Below, piece after piece: positions 37,465 to 46,531 of a stretch of DNA of 64,000 nucleotides (its first letter is position 1; the number at the start of each line of letters is the position of its first letter). The position numbers and the translations under genes are program-made. Origin of the DNA: Leisingera daeponensis DSM 23529 (lineage in GTDB: Bacteria > Pseudomonadota > Alphaproteobacteria > Rhodobacterales > Rhodobacteraceae); contig NZ_KI421500.1 in assembly GCF_000473145.1 (NCBI RefSeq), positions 496,225 through 560,224 on the forward strand. The letters are read 5' to 3'. The notes beneath the pieces were generated by a model. That model searched no databases. It was not told the origin of the DNA and worked only from the letters and a program-made list of their open reading frames with translations.

Positions 37465-37911
37465 ATGCCTGATCTGATCCCAGCTGCCGCCAAAAAGAAG
37501 ATGGAAAGCGAGTGCAAGAAGATTGCCAAGAAAGTGGGAAAAACCATAAAGCCAGAATTTGCCGGTAAGAAAATCGAAGACGCGGTGACCAAGGGCGTCT
37601 GTAAAGAAGTAAAATCAGTCGACAAAAAGGTCGTTCAATTCCTGGTCGATCAGCTTAAGAAAGAACTGGACAAGAAGAAGAAAGGGGCGGCGGGAAGCAA
37701 CCCGCCGGTTATCCCGAAAGCCACTGCCAAATGGTCTGCGAAGAAGCCGGGTGCCGGGGTGCCATCAATCACCATTCCGATCACCGAATGGGTTTTGGAC
37801 CCCAAGCTGGACACCAAGGCTAAGTTTTCGATCAAGGTTTGGGCCGACCCCCGGGAGTTCGAAAAAAAGGACAAAGGGGTGATGGTGAACTTCACCGTGG
37901 TCAACTTCTGA
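37465..37911 (+). CDS. Unrecognised lysine-rich protein in an A/T-richer patch
   Basis: 148 residues from ATG 37465 with AGGAGG at perfect spacing. About 33 of 148 residues are lysine. The N-terminal half is helical and highly charged (KKKMESECKKIAKKVGKT, VVQFLVDQLKKELDKKKK). The C-terminal half is beta-rich (SITIPITEWVLDP, KFSIKVWADPREF, VMVNFTVVNF). No signal peptide, membrane segment or known motif. Base composition and codon use are visibly less G/C-biased than the flanking genes, suggesting transfer. It stands alone between the tat terminator and the DUF815 gene. Function unknown; the strong ribosome-binding site argues it is expressed. Confidence 0.65.
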   Translation: MPDLIPAAAKKKMESECKKIAKKVGKTIKPEFAGKKIEDAVTKGVCKEVKSVDKKVVQFLVDQLKKELDKKKKGAAGSNPPVIPKATAKWSAKKPGAGVPSITIPITEWVLDPKLDTKAKFSIKVWADPREFEKKDKGVMVNFTVVNF

Positions 37912-38086
37912 AGGAGGTGACCGGGCTCCGGATCGACTCATTTGTGCGTGGCCCAGTTAAGGGGCAATCTGTGCGCCAAGCACAATCCTGGCCTCCCGGA
38001 AGATACAGTCGGCCTTCACCCAGCCCCCTTGCCGCTTGCCTCTGAACATGCTTTGAAATCCGGCAACTGACGGACGGAGGCAGCCC

Positions 38087-38929
38087 ATGGACCAGAACGC
38101 ATTGACCCGCATTGCCGAGGCGCTGGAGCGGATGTCGCCTGCGCCGCTGGAAACCCCCGATTTTGACGCCGCCAGCGCCTTTGTCTGGCATGTGGGGCCG
38201 GAGCGGCTGGAGCCGGTGGAGGCGGTGAACCGGGTCGATCTGGATCTTCTGGTCGGCATCAACCGCTCCCGCGATACGCTGTTGGAGAACACCCGGCGGT
38301 TCGCGCAAGGCTTCGCTGCCAATAACGCGCTGCTGTGGGGCGCGCGGGGGATGGGGAAATCCAGCCTGGTGAAAGCCGTGCACGGCGCGCTGGCGGCGGA
38401 TCACCCGGAGCTGAAGCTGGTGGAACTGCAGCGCGAGGATCTGCCCTCGGTGGCGCGGCTTCTGAACCACCTGCGCGGCGCGGCGCACCGGTTCATCCTG
38501 TTCTGCGATGACCTGTCCTTCAGCCATGACGACCAGCATTACAAAAGCCTCAAGGCGGTGCTGGACGGCGGCATCGAGGGGCGGCCGGAGAACGTGGTGT
38601 TCTATGCCACCTCCAACCGCCGCCACCTGATGCCGCGGGACATGATCGAGAACGAGCGCTCCAGCGCCATCAACCCGTCGGAGGCGGTGGAGGAGAAGGT
38701 GTCCCTGTCCGACCGTTTCGGGCTGTGGCTGGGCTTCCACCCTTGCGATCAGGACGAATACCTGGCGATGATTGAGGGCTATTGCGCCGCCTACGGGATC
38801 GAGGCAGACGCGGAGGGATTGCGCGCCGAGGCGATCGAATGGCAGGCGACACGCGGCGCGCGCTCGGGCCGGGTGGCCTGGCAGTTCTTCACCGATCTGG
38901 CGGGGCGGCACGGAGTGGCGCTGCGCTGA
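38087..38929 (+). CDS. DUF815-type P-loop ATPase
   Basis: 280 residues. Walker A: LLWGARGMGKSSLVKAV (~83-99). Walker B: FILFCDDLSF (~144). Sensor-like ATSNRRHLMPRDMIENE follows. The length and the GARGMGKSS and CDDLSF pairing match the DUF815 family (old annotation: predicted ATPase, AAA+ superfamily). Biochemical role not known. It shares a bidirectional terminator with the convergent nlpD-like gene. Confidence 0.85.
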   Translation: MDQNALTRIAEALERMSPAPLETPDFDAASAFVWHVGPERLEPVEAVNRVDLDLLVGINRSRDTLLENTRRFAQGFAANNALLWGARGMGKSSLVKAVHGALAADHPELKLVELQREDLPSVARLLNHLRGAAHRFILFCDDLSFSHDDQHYKSLKAVLDGGIEGRPENVVFYATSNRRHLMPRDMIENERSSAINPSEAVEEKVSLSDRFGLWLGFHPCDQDEYLAMIEGYCAAYGIEADAEGLRAEAIEWQATRGARSGRVAWQFFTDLAGRHGVALR

Positions 38930-38947
38930 GACCGCTGAGCACAGCAA

Positions 38948-38980
38948 AAGAAAAGCCCGGCTGATTGGCCGGGCTTTTCT
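38948..38980. terminator. Bidirectional terminator between the DUF815 ATPase and nlpD-like genes
   Basis: AGAAAAGCCCGGC - TGATTG - GCCGGGCTTTTCT, a 13-bp stem with A- and T-rich shoulders on each strand, between convergent stops at 38929 and 39004. Confidence 0.88.
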
Positions 38981-39003
38981 TTATTAACAGTCTGCTAACG
39001 CCG

Positions 39004-40254
39004 TCAGTTCAGGTAATTCAGCGGGTCGATGCTCTCGAACCCGTCGCGCACTTCGAAATGCACATAGGCATCGTCACCGCCGCGCAGGGAGGCGATGCGC
39101 TGGCCGCGGGCGACGGTCTCGCCCTTCTTCACCGTGATATTGGCAACGTTCTGATACACCGTCAGCAGCTTCTGGCTGTGGCGGATCACCACGATCGGCA
39201 CGTTGTTGGAATCCTTGGTGATCGCCGCCACGGTGCCCGCTTCGGCTGCATTCACAGGCGCACCGGCGGCGCCGGAAATGTCGATCCCGTCATTGCGGCC
39301 CTTGGAGTAGGTCTTGATGATCTTGCCCTGCACCGGATAGGCCATCGCCGCGCTGCTGGCGCGGGTGGGTTTCGGCAGCTCCGGCTTGGGCAGGGTCTCT
39401 GCCGCGGGCTTGACCGCGGCGGGCGCGACCTTTTCTTCCGGCAGCGGCTTGCTGGCGCTGGGCGGCACCGGCGTCTGGGTGCCTGCGCCCGGTTCGGTCA
39501 CTGCAACGGGGGCTGCGGCCGGGGTCAGCTCGGCCGCCGGTTCCTCCTTCAGCGGGATCAGCAGGAACTGGCCCTCGCGCACGGCAAAGTCGCTGCCCAG
39601 GCCGTTCCATTCCGCCAGCGATTTCACCGGCACCTGATACAGGCGCGAGATGGTATAGGCGGTCTCGCCGCGTTTCACCTTGTGGCGCACCGGCTCCGGG
39701 CCGCGCTGCACCTTGGCGGGCTGCGGCTTGGGCGCCGGCTGGATCGCGGCGGTGGTCACCGAGCCCGGGTTGGGAGAGGTGAGCGGCGCGGTCTCAATCG
39801 CCTGTCCGGCCAGGGTGGCAATATCCACCGAGCCCGGGGCGGCGGTGCCGTCCGCAGGGAAATCTGCCGGGGCGCGGCGCGGCAGCGCCAGCACTTCGCC
39901 CTGGCGCATCTTGTCGCCGGCCGCCATGCCGTTGTAGCGGGCGACCTCCTCCGGCGGCAGGCCGATGCGCGCGGCGACATCCGCGACGGTGTCGCCGCGC
40001 TGCGCCACCGCCACCTGGTAAGAGGGGTAAGTTATCAGCCCGCGGCCATCCGGAGCGGGACGGCTGGAGGTGGCCGACTGGGCGGCGGTGGCGGTGTTGA
40101 AAGCGCCAAGCTGGCCGCGCAGGTCGTAGTCCAGCGGACTCTGGCAGGCCGCCAGCACCCCGGCCATGGGCAGCAGCGCCAGCAGCCGGGCCCGGGGCAT
40201 CCGGAAACGGGGCAGCCCGCGGGATGCGGTCCGGGTGGGGGGGGTCCGGTTCAT
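39004..40254 (-). CDS. nlpD: NlpD-like LysM/M23 lipoprotein with degenerate peptidase site
   Basis: 416 residues. Signal with lipobox (LLPMAGVLAACQSP). Two LysM domains: VAVAQRGDTVADVAARIGLP and VKRGETAYTISRLYQVPVKS. A Pro/Ala-rich linker, then an M23 (LytM) domain. The zinc ligands look lost: HxxxD reads NDGID, and the HxH motif reads YVHFEVR with Tyr for the first His. Catalytic inactivity is expected, as in E. coli NlpD, which activates amidases during cell separation. Order nlpD-pcm-surE is the classical one. GAGGAGAG precedes the ATG. Confidence 0.85.
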   Translation of the reverse strand: MNRTPPTRTASRGLPRFRMPRARLLALLPMAGVLAACQSPLDYDLRGQLGAFNTATAAQSATSSRPAPDGRGLITYPSYQVAVAQRGDTVADVAARIGLPPEEVARYNGMAAGDKMRQGEVLALPRRAPADFPADGTAAPGSVDIATLAGQAIETAPLTSPNPGSVTTAAIQPAPKPQPAKVQRGPEPVRHKVKRGETAYTISRLYQVPVKSLAEWNGLGSDFAVREGQFLLIPLKEEPAAELTPAAAPVAVTEPGAGTQTPVPPSASKPLPEEKVAPAAVKPAAETLPKPELPKPTRASSAAMAYPVQGKIIKTYSKGRNDGIDISGAAGAPVNAAEAGTVAAITKDSNNVPIVVIRHSQKLLTVYQNVANITVKKGETVARGQRIASLRGGDDAYVHFEVRDGFESIDPLNYLN

Positions 40255-40412
40255 CTTGCTCTCCTCAAAACACGCTTCCCCCTTTTTCGCGGGGATTCTC
40301 TCGCGTCAATCACTATAGCCCATGCAATTCAGCGGGCGGCTGAATTCCGCCGCCAGTTTACGGGGCCAGCGCAGGAATATCAAACGCAGCTTGCGCAATT
40401 GCGGCCGCGGAC

Positions 40413-41060
40413 CTAGCTGTCCTTGCCCAGCCCTTCAAGCAGCGGCACGAAGCGCACCGGGCGCAGCTCGTCATACTCGAGCCCGTCTTCGGTTTTGCGC
40501 ACCCGGATCAGGGTCTGCACATGGTCCGACTGGCCCACCGGCAGCACCATGATGCCGCCGGTCTTGAGCTGCGCCAGAAGCGGCCCGGGCGGGTCCTCTG
40601 CGGCGGCTGTCACGATGATGCGGTCGAACGGCGCCTGGTCCGGCAGCCCGTGGCTGCCATCGCCGACCAGCGAGGTCACATTGGCGAGCCGCAGGCGGTC
40701 GAACACGGACCGCGCCTCGCGCACCAGCCGGGCGTGGCGGTCGATGGTGTAGACCCGGCGCGCCAGCTTGGACAGGATCGCCGCCTGATAGCCGGAGCCG
40801 GTGCCCACCTCCAGCACGGTGTCGCGCTGCGACAGCTGCAGCGCCTGGGTCATCATCCCCACCACCGAAGGCTGCGAAATGGTCTGGCCGCAGGCAATCG
40901 GCAGCGGCACGTCTTCATAGGCGCGCTCCGAGAAGATGCCGCGCACGAACAGGCCGCGGTCGATTTCCTCGATCGCCTCCAGCACCTTCTGGTCGGTCAC
41001 CCCGCGCGAGCGCACGGAGTAGAGGAACTGCATCTTGGTTTCCGGATCGGGTCCGCTCAT
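40413..41060 (-). CDS. pcm: Protein-L-isoaspartate O-methyltransferase
   Basis: 215 residues from ATG 41060; GTG 41072, overlapping the surE stop, is a possible alternative. [20 protein letters not shown] and [19 protein letters not shown] are the substrate and SAM motifs. It repairs isoaspartate in aged proteins using SAM in the cytoplasm. Length is normal. Lies directly after surE, as in many bacteria, and upstream of nlpD. Confidence 0.94.
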   Translation of the reverse strand: MSGPDPETKMQFLYSVRSRGVTDQKVLEAIEEIDRGLFVRGIFSERAYEDVPLPIACGQTISQPSVVGMMTQALQLSQRDTVLEVGTGSGYQAAILSKLARRVYTIDRHARLVREARSVFDRLRLANVTSLVGDGSHGLPDQAPFDRIIVTAAAEDPPGPLLAQLKTGGIMVLPVGQSDHVQTLIRVRKTEDGLEYDELRPVRFVPLLEGLGKDS

Positions 41061-41068
41061 AGCCGCGC

Positions 41069-41863
41069 TCACTCGCCCGTCCATTCGACCGCCTTCAGCG
41101 CATCCAGCGCATCGCCCGCGGTCAGGTCGGCGCGCATCGGGGTAACGGAGATGTAGCCGTCCAGGTTGACCGCAGCATCCGAGCCGGGCGTGGCCTCGAC
41201 ATGCTGGTTGCCGCCGCGGATCCACAGGTAGCGGCGCCCGGTGGGCGACAGCTGCTCCTCGGCCGAGAAATGGCAGCCGGGGCGCCAGCCCTGCGGCGCA
41301 ACCCGGGTGCCCTTGACCTCCGCAGCCGGGACCGGCGGGAAATTGATGTTGTAAAACAGCCGGTAATCCTGTGCATCCTGCGGCTGGGCGGCCAGGATCT
41401 TCTTGATCAGGGCGGCGCCATGCACGGCGGCGGCTTCAAACGGATTGCCGGTCTCCCGGTTGGCAGGCCCGTAATACTGCGACAGCGCCATTGCCGGGAT
41501 GCCCTGCAAAGCGGCCTCCATCGCGCCGCCCAGGGTGCCGGAATAGAGCGCGTTTTCCGCCGAGTTGTTGCCGCGGTTCACGCCGGACAGCACCAGGTCG
41601 GGCCTTTGGCCGTGCATCACCACGTGCAGTCCCGCCAGCACGCAGTCCGCAGGGGAGCCTTCGGCGGCAAAGCGGCGCTCGCTCAGCTGGCTGAGCATGG
41701 TGGGGCGGGTGTAGCTGATGCAATGGGCGACGCCGGATTGCTCAAAGGCCGGCGCCACGGTCCAGACTTCGCCTTCCGGGCCTGCAACCTCATGGGCGAT
41801 GGCCTCCAGGATGGTGAGCCCTTCGGCGCTGATGCCGTCGTCATTGGTGATCAGAATGCGCAT
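41069..41863 (-). CDS. surE: 5'/3'-nucleotidase SurE
   Basis: 264 residues from ATG 41863. [20 protein letters not shown] carries the metal-binding D8-D9. [20 protein letters not shown] is the second conserved motif with Asn for metal binding. SurE removes phosphate from nucleoside monophosphates and short polyphosphate in stationary phase. Upstream frame extension exists but lacks a plausible start. First gene of surE-pcm; the repeat block at 42001-42083 lies upstream of it. Confidence 0.94.
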   Translation of the reverse strand: MRILITNDDGISAEGLTILEAIAHEVAGPEGEVWTVAPAFEQSGVAHCISYTRPTMLSQLSERRFAAEGSPADCVLAGLHVVMHGQRPDLVLSGVNRGNNSAENALYSGTLGGAMEAALQGIPAMALSQYYGPANRETGNPFEAAAVHGAALIKKILAAQPQDAQDYRLFYNINFPPVPAAEVKGTRVAPQGWRPGCHFSAEEQLSPTGRRYLWIRGGNQHVEATPGSDAAVNLDGYISVTPMRADLTAGDALDALKAVEWTGE

Positions 41864-42000
41864 GGGGTGTCTGCCTGCCGTCTTCAACCGGGTTTTCGAT
41901 TGAATAGGACCTGCGCCGGAAGGGGGCAAGGTTTTCGCAGAGGGAAGCGGCATCCGCCGCAAAGCGGGGCAGGGAGGCAACAGGCGGGGCTGCCCGGAGC

Positions 42001-42083
42001 GGGGCTCCCGCCCCCTGGGCCTGCATCACAGATGCCGTCCCAGGCGTTGGGCCGGGCGCCGCGCCAAGGCGCGGCGCGGGGCC
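42001..42083. repeat. Intergenic structured repeat, GCATCACAGATGC family, copy 2
   Basis: Same order as 20942-21046: GGGGCTCCCGCCC, GCATCACAGATGC (42023-42035), GCGTTGGGCC, GCGCCGCGCC and GGCGCGGCGCGGGGCC. GGCGCCGCGCC-AA-GGCGCGGCGC also forms a strong hairpin, which may serve as the terminator of the SDR gene on the minus strand. Confidence 0.7.
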
Positions 42084-42094
42084 GGTTTCGGGTC

Positions 42095-42742
42095 TCAGTC
42101 TGCCAGGATCTGCGGCAGCAGGCGCGCGGCCTCGTCCTGGATCGGGGTCAGCGCCGCGCGGTCCTCGCCGGGGTGGAAGCGGGCGCGCAGGGCGGTGGCC
42201 ATCGGCTGCGGCTCCAGAATGCGCACCTTGGGGCCGGTGCGTTCGGTTTCCGCCTGCCAGCTGCGGGCCAGCGCCATCTGCGCGGCCTTGGTGGCGCCAT
42301 AGGTGCCATAGAACTTCTCGCCCGCCTTGGGGTCGTCAAAGAACACTGCGCGCCCCGTCCGGCCCAGCAAGGGCGCAACATAGGGGATCAGCACCGAGGT
42401 GGCAGTGGCGTTGATCGCGACCGCCTTGGTCCAGTCCTTGGCCGCAACGGAGGGCGCCGGGCACAGCGCGGTGGCATGGATCGCGGTGTGCAGCCACAGG
42501 TCCAGCTTGCCCCAGCGGTCATGGATGCCGCGGCACAGCGTTGCCATCGCCTCCGGCACGGTGATGTCCATCGGCGCCAGGGTGGCGCTGCCGCCCGCGG
42601 CCTTGATGCGGTCGTCCAGCTCTTCCAGCGCGCCGGTGGTGCGCGCCACGGCGACAATGTGATGGGTGGGCGCAAGCGCCTCGGCCAGGGCGCTGCCCAG
42701 GCCGCGGGATGCGCCGGTGATGAGAGCGATTTTGTCTGTCAT
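42095..42742 (-). CDS. SDR-family oxidoreductase
   Basis: 215 residues from ATG 42742. ITGASRGLGSALAEAL is the nucleotide-binding loop; the NAG motif is replaced by HTAIHA. The catalytic Tyr and Lys are kept in FYGTYGATKAAQMALARSW. The C-terminus is short. Substrate unknown. Many Rhodobacteraceae carry such an SDR gene near purF, by my recollection. It may be transcribed alone; a double palindrome lies just upstream of its start. Confidence 0.85.
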   Translation of the reverse strand: MTDKIALITGASRGLGSALAEALAPTHHIVAVARTTGALEELDDRIKAAGGSATLAPMDITVPEAMATLCRGIHDRWGKLDLWLHTAIHATALCPAPSVAAKDWTKAVAINATATSVLIPYVAPLLGRTGRAVFFDDPKAGEKFYGTYGATKAAQMALARSWQAETERTGPKVRILEPQPMATALRARFHPGEDRAALTPIQDEAARLLPQILAD

Positions 42743-42795
42743 GGGCGCCTTCTTGGGCCGCGGGCGAAGGCAGGTCAAGAGGCAGCGGCCCGGGG

Positions 42796-42841
42796 CAAGA
42801 ATTTTCGAAAATTCTTGGCAAATTTCTTCGAAGAAATTTGC
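42796..42841. repeat. Tandem pair of TTCGAA-centred palindromes, copy 2
   Basis: 42796-42817 is a 22-bp palindrome (CAAGAATTTT core) sharing a 23-bp stretch with 11138-11161; 42818-42841 is a second 24-bp perfect palindrome (GCAAATTTCTTCGAAGAAAT...). The pair fills the gap between two minus-strand genes, as copy 1 does in the nuo operon. Confidence 0.75.
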
Positions 42842-42854
42842 GGCGCTCCCGCGC

Positions 42855-43130
42855 TCAGCTGCCGGGCATCGGCAGGCGTTTTGTCTCGCCGTTGGAGCTC
42901 AGCACCAGACCCTCGGCGTCGATTGCCACCACCTGGCCCAGCGAGGACAGGCGGGTGCCGCGGGTTACGGTCTTGGTGCGGCCGTTGGGCAGGCGCACCA
43001 GCGCGGTCAGGCTGTTCTCGGGGCCGTAGATGCCCAGAAGGTTCAGCCGGTTGCGGTTGACTGCATTGCCTTGGGTGGCCAGTCCGGCCACCTTGGCGGG
43101 TGTGCGGCCCGCCGTTTCTGCGTTTGCCAT
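42855..43130 (-). CDS. Small protein with PilP/GspC-like beta domain
   Basis: 91 residues from ATG 43130, preceded by GGAAG. The pattern NLLGIYGPENSLTALVRLPN, then TVTRGTRLSSLGQVVAIDAE and GLVLSSNGETKRLPMP is a small beta-barrel like the homology region of GspC or PilP pilus/secretion proteins. It has no signal peptide or membrane helix. No other pilus gene is nearby. Such orphan domains are often mis-annotated in roseobacters. Function unknown. Confidence 0.6.
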   Translation of the reverse strand: MANAETAGRTPAKVAGLATQGNAVNRNRLNLLGIYGPENSLTALVRLPNGRTKTVTRGTRLSSLGQVVAIDAEGLVLSSNGETKRLPMPGS

Positions 43131-43290
43131 GTTTTTCTTCCCCGATGTGTCAGGGCGTATCTGGCCAATCGGCAGGGCCGGTTCAACCAGCCGCCGCGCG
43201 GCTCGGCGGGAAGCCGCGGACCGGCGGGGGTGCAATCGGTGGAAGCCCGCCGCCGCAGCCGGCCGCACCTGCCTGCGCCGAAATGCCCTG

Positions 43291-43833
43291 TCAGGCGTCG
43301 AAAACCAGCGACGGCAGGTCGTGGCCATAGGCATAGAGCAGCTCCAGAAGCTCCTCCAGCTCGGCGCCGTCCTTTTGCAGCGGATAGAGCGGATGGTTCT
43401 GCTCGGTGACCTTCAGTTCCGGATACTGGCCCTCCGGCCGCATTTCCAGAACGCAGCCCGCGGGCATCGGCATATCCGGCGGGATCGCATTGGCCAGCCA
43501 GGCCGGGCGGTCGCCCAGCTTTTCCGTCTCGCGCATCTCGAACAGGTCGAGATAGGCGTCGAAATCGTCGCGGCTGAGGCTGGCCCAGGTGCCCAGCAGA
43601 AACTCCTCGCCGCGGCTGCCGGGCAGCGGGATCGCCAGCACCGCGCGGACAAAGCGCAGATCGCCCAGGCGGCAGAAGTCTTCGGTCAGGATATCGCCGC
43701 GGGTGGCAAGGACGGCGGAGTTGTCCTCTACCTCCATATCCTCGGAGCAGATATCGGGCCGGTCGCAGCTGAGGCTCAGCAGTTGCGCAAAAGTGGCGCC
43801 GCAGCAGCGGCACTGGCGCGGAGAGGTCAGCAT
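43291..43833 (-). CDS. DUF2199-like protein
   Basis: 180 residues from ATG 43833. A longer start at 43878 would place the ATG directly on the T-run of the purF terminator, so it is less likely. The N-terminus RQCRCCGATFAQLLSL (CxxCG near the start) and the body FLLGTWASLSRDDFDAYLDL and LPLYPLQKDG-type end fit DUF2199. Function unknown; a zinc ribbon at the N-terminus is possible. Sits between purF and the PilP-like gene. Confidence 0.65.
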   Translation of the reverse strand: MLTSPRQCRCCGATFAQLLSLSCDRPDICSEDMEVEDNSAVLATRGDILTEDFCRLGDLRFVRAVLAIPLPGSRGEEFLLGTWASLSRDDFDAYLDLFEMRETEKLGDRPAWLANAIPPDMPMPAGCVLEMRPEGQYPELKVTEQNHPLYPLQKDGAELEELLELLYAYGHDLPSLVFDA

Positions 43834-43881
43834 ACGGGCAAGATGCGCGTCCAAGAGGCGGCCTTTCGTCTGAAGCATAAA

Positions 43882-43910
43882 AAGGCGCGGGCCATCACGG
43901 CCAGCGCCTT
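43882..43910 (-). terminator. Terminator of purF
   Basis: On the minus strand AAGGCGC-TGGCC ... GGCCC-GCGCCTT followed by TTT: a stem with one bulge and a T-run, about 80 bp after the purF stop. Confidence 0.75.
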
Positions 43911-43992
43911 GTCCATGCAGTGGTCGCGGCCCTCATACGCGGATGCGGCCGGAAGTTCAAACCCCCCTTTCCGCGAGGGGGGCGGGGCGGGG

Positions 43993-45513
43993 TCAGCCAG
44001 AGGCCAGGTTGGGGGCGTTCCAGGAGGCGCCGGGCACCGGCATGTCCTGGATCTTGGCGCTGACCCGGCTGCTGCTTTCCAGCGCGTTCAGGTACTCGCT
44101 GGTGACGCCGGTGACATAGTTGCCGTCAAAGCAGGAGCAGTCGAACTGCTCGATGTCCGGGTTGCCCTCCTTGGCGGCCCAGATCAGGTCGTCGAGGTTC
44201 TGGTAAAACAGCGCGTCCGCGCCCAGCTCGTCGCGGATTTCCTCGATGCTGAGGCCGTTTGCGATCAGCTCGTGCTTGGTCGGCATGTCGATGCCATAGA
44301 CGTTGGGGTACTTCACCGGCGGCGAGGCGGAGGCGACATAGACCTTCTTGGCACCCGCTTCGCGGCACATCTGCACGATCTTCTTGATGGTGTTGCCGCG
44401 CACGATTGAATCGTCGATCAGCAGCACGTTCAGGCCCTTGAACTCCAGCGGGATCGCGTTGAGCTTGCGGCGCACCGATTTCTGCCGCTCGGCCTGGCCG
44501 GGCATGATGAAGGTGCGGCCCACATAGCGGTTCTTCACCAGCCCTTCGCGGTAGCGGATGCCGGTGGCATTGGCGACTTCGAGCGCCACGGGGCGGGCCG
44601 AATCGGGTACCGGGATGATGCTGTCGATCTCCAGCCCCGACTCCTCGATCTGCTTGGCCAGCGCCTGGCCCATGCGCAGCTGGGTCTTGTAGACCGACAC
44701 CCCGTCCATCATCGAGTCGGGGCGGGCCAGGTAGACATATTCGAAGATGCAGGGCGTCAGCTTGCCCTCGACCGCCTGGAACTCATGCAGGTTGCCCTCC
44801 AGGTCGACCAGGATCGCCTCGCCCGGCTTGACGTCGCGGGTTTTCTTGAAGCCGTTGATGCCAAAGGCCACGTCTTCGGAGGCAAAGGCGTAATCGGTGC
44901 CGCCGTCCGCCGCCGGACGCGCGGCCATCGACAGGGGCCGGATGCCATGCGGGTCGCGGAAGGCCAGCATCCCGACGCCGGCAATCAGGCACAGCACGGA
45001 ATAGGCGCCCTGCACCCGCTCCATGGTCATCTTGACGCCGGCCAGGATGTTGCGGACCGGGTCGGCATTGCCGTTTACCTTGATCGCGTCGGCGACCTTG
45101 TCGGCCAGCACGTTCAGCAGGATTTCCGAATCCGAAGTGGTGCGCAGGTGGCGGCTGTATTTGCCAGTCACCTTCTCGCGCTGCTCGGCGGTGTTGGTGA
45201 TATTGCCGTTGTGAACCAGGTAGATGCCGTAGGGCGCGTTGACGAAAAACGGCTGCGCCTCGGTAGCGCTGAGCGAGCCCGCAGTGGGATAGCGGACGTG
45301 GCCCATGCCGATGCGGCCGGTCAGGGTTTCGGCGTCTGCGGGGCCGAACACATCCTTGACCAGCCCGTTTTCCTTGCGCTCGCGGAAGAACTCGCCGGTG
45401 TAGGTCACGATGCCCGAGGCGTCCTGGCCGCGGTGCTGCAGCATCAAGAGCCCGTCATAAATTTCCGCAAAGACATCCGTGTCCCGGCTTGCGATCCCCA
45501 AAATCCCGCACAT
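43993..45513 (-). CDS. purF: Amidophosphoribosyltransferase
   Basis: 506 residues. MCGILGIASRDTDVFAEIYD: Cys2 is the N-terminal glutaminase nucleophile after Met removal; no propeptide is present. LLMLQHRGQDASGI follows. The PRPP site is VLLIDDSIVRGNTIKKIV. First committed step of purine synthesis: PRPP plus glutamine gives phosphoribosylamine. In E. coli cvpA is directly upstream; here cvpA lies 3.7 kb away, beyond the membrane-protein/mtoX/Hint cassette. Confidence 0.95.
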   Translation of the reverse strand: MCGILGIASRDTDVFAEIYDGLLMLQHRGQDASGIVTYTGEFFRERKENGLVKDVFGPADAETLTGRIGMGHVRYPTAGSLSATEAQPFFVNAPYGIYLVHNGNITNTAEQREKVTGKYSRHLRTTSDSEILLNVLADKVADAIKVNGNADPVRNILAGVKMTMERVQGAYSVLCLIAGVGMLAFRDPHGIRPLSMAARPAADGGTDYAFASEDVAFGINGFKKTRDVKPGEAILVDLEGNLHEFQAVEGKLTPCIFEYVYLARPDSMMDGVSVYKTQLRMGQALAKQIEESGLEIDSIIPVPDSARPVALEVANATGIRYREGLVKNRYVGRTFIMPGQAERQKSVRRKLNAIPLEFKGLNVLLIDDSIVRGNTIKKIVQMCREAGAKKVYVASASPPVKYPNVYGIDMPTKHELIANGLSIEEIRDELGADALFYQNLDDLIWAAKEGNPDIEQFDCSCFDGNYVTGVTSEYLNALESSSRVSAKIQDMPVPGASWNAPNLASG

Positions 45514-45868
45514 AGGCTGGCTCCAATCCCACTTAGGCTTTGCTGTTCGGTTGATGCTGGAAGCGGTGGTGCCGGCAGTCTAGCGCATTTGTGCGCCGGG
45601 GCGCCAATCCGGCTGCCCTGGCCGCACTCCGGCCCGGTGCCTGGGCGCGGGCCCGGCCGCCGGCCTGAGGGCCGATTGCGGCAGCAGACCCCGGCGCCGG
45701 GCGCGGCAGGTCAGGTCCACAAAGGCAGGCGGGCAGCAGCGGCAAGGCGGTGAGGCTCCGAATCCGTTTCCTGTTCGCGCCCTCACATAGTGGCTTTCGC
45801 CCCTGCTGTCATCAAAGGATCACACTTCTCCGCTGCACTGCGGCGGCAGCGGGTCAGCGCCCCTGCCG
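45514..45868. other. 355-bp gap upstream of purF with no gene seen
   Basis: G/C-rich, containing several short G/C inverted repeats (for example around 45640-45710) but no coding frame with a ribosome-binding site, no T-run terminator and no recognisable RNA. It must hold the purF promoter and the 3' end of the membrane-protein transcript. Confidence 0.5.
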
Positions 45869-46528
45869 TCAGTGCAGCGTCAGCAGCGAAACGGACCCGA
45901 CCAGCACCAGGCTCAGCGCCCAGACCAGATCCAGGTTGAACCACCCCTTGGACAGGAATTTCAGCCCCACCCAGCGGTAGATCCCATAGGCCAGCGCGCC
46001 GCCCGCGGCGGTCATCGCAGCGGTATGGAGCAGCGCCACCAGCGCCGCGATACCCGCGTTGCCGGTGATCAGCGTGCCCGCGGCGGCGTGGCCTGCATCC
46101 GTCTCAACCGTGCGGCAGATCCCGAGGTAGATCGGCACCAGCATCAGCCCCGCGCCATGCGCCATCGCCGCCAGGAACGACCACAGCACCAGCCGCGACG
46201 GCGGCACCCGCGCCAGGAACCGCGGGTGGCGGCGGTTCCACAGCAAATAGAGGCCCAGGGCAATCACCAGGCAGGCGGCCCCGGTCTGGATCTCGCGATG
46301 CCACTCAGCCAGCACCAGCAGCGCCGAGAACGGAAACAGGATCGCCGCCATCGCCAAGAGGTGCCCGGCCGCCAGCGCCGCCAGCGCCCGCCACAGGCTG
46401 CCCTGCTTCCGGTCCATCAGCGCGGCTGACACCGCCAAGGGCCAGCCCATGCCGGGGTTCACGCCGTGATACACGCCAGAGGCGGCAACGGCCCCCCACA
46501 GGGCCGCCGCCGTGCTGATCTCTGCCAC
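45869..46528 (-). CDS. Membrane protein paired with methanethiol oxidase
   Basis: 219 residues from GTG 46528, only 3 bp after the mtoX stop, so clearly in one operon. Six or so membrane helices. The first loop has ASGVYHGVNPGMGWPLAVSA, a His/Asn/Pro motif loosely like that of UreH/NicO metal or TauE-type transporters; a later helix has AHGAGLMLVPIYLG. Possible roles are metal delivery to MtoX (a copper enzyme) or export of a product. Both are inference from position. Confidence 0.7.
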   Translation of the reverse strand: MAEISTAAALWGAVAASGVYHGVNPGMGWPLAVSAALMDRKQGSLWRALAALAAGHLLAMAAILFPFSALLVLAEWHREIQTGAACLVIALGLYLLWNRRHPRFLARVPPSRLVLWSFLAAMAHGAGLMLVPIYLGICRTVETDAGHAAAGTLITGNAGIAALVALLHTAAMTAAGGALAYGIYRWVGLKFLSKGWFNLDLVWALSLVLVGSVSLLTLH

Positions 46529-46531
46529 GCG

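Noticed and set aside
37912..37925. Near-perfect AAGGAGGTGA directly after the lysine-rich gene
   Set aside because: It looks like a strong ribosome-binding site, but no start codon lies at suitable spacing in any frame and no downstream frame is convincing.
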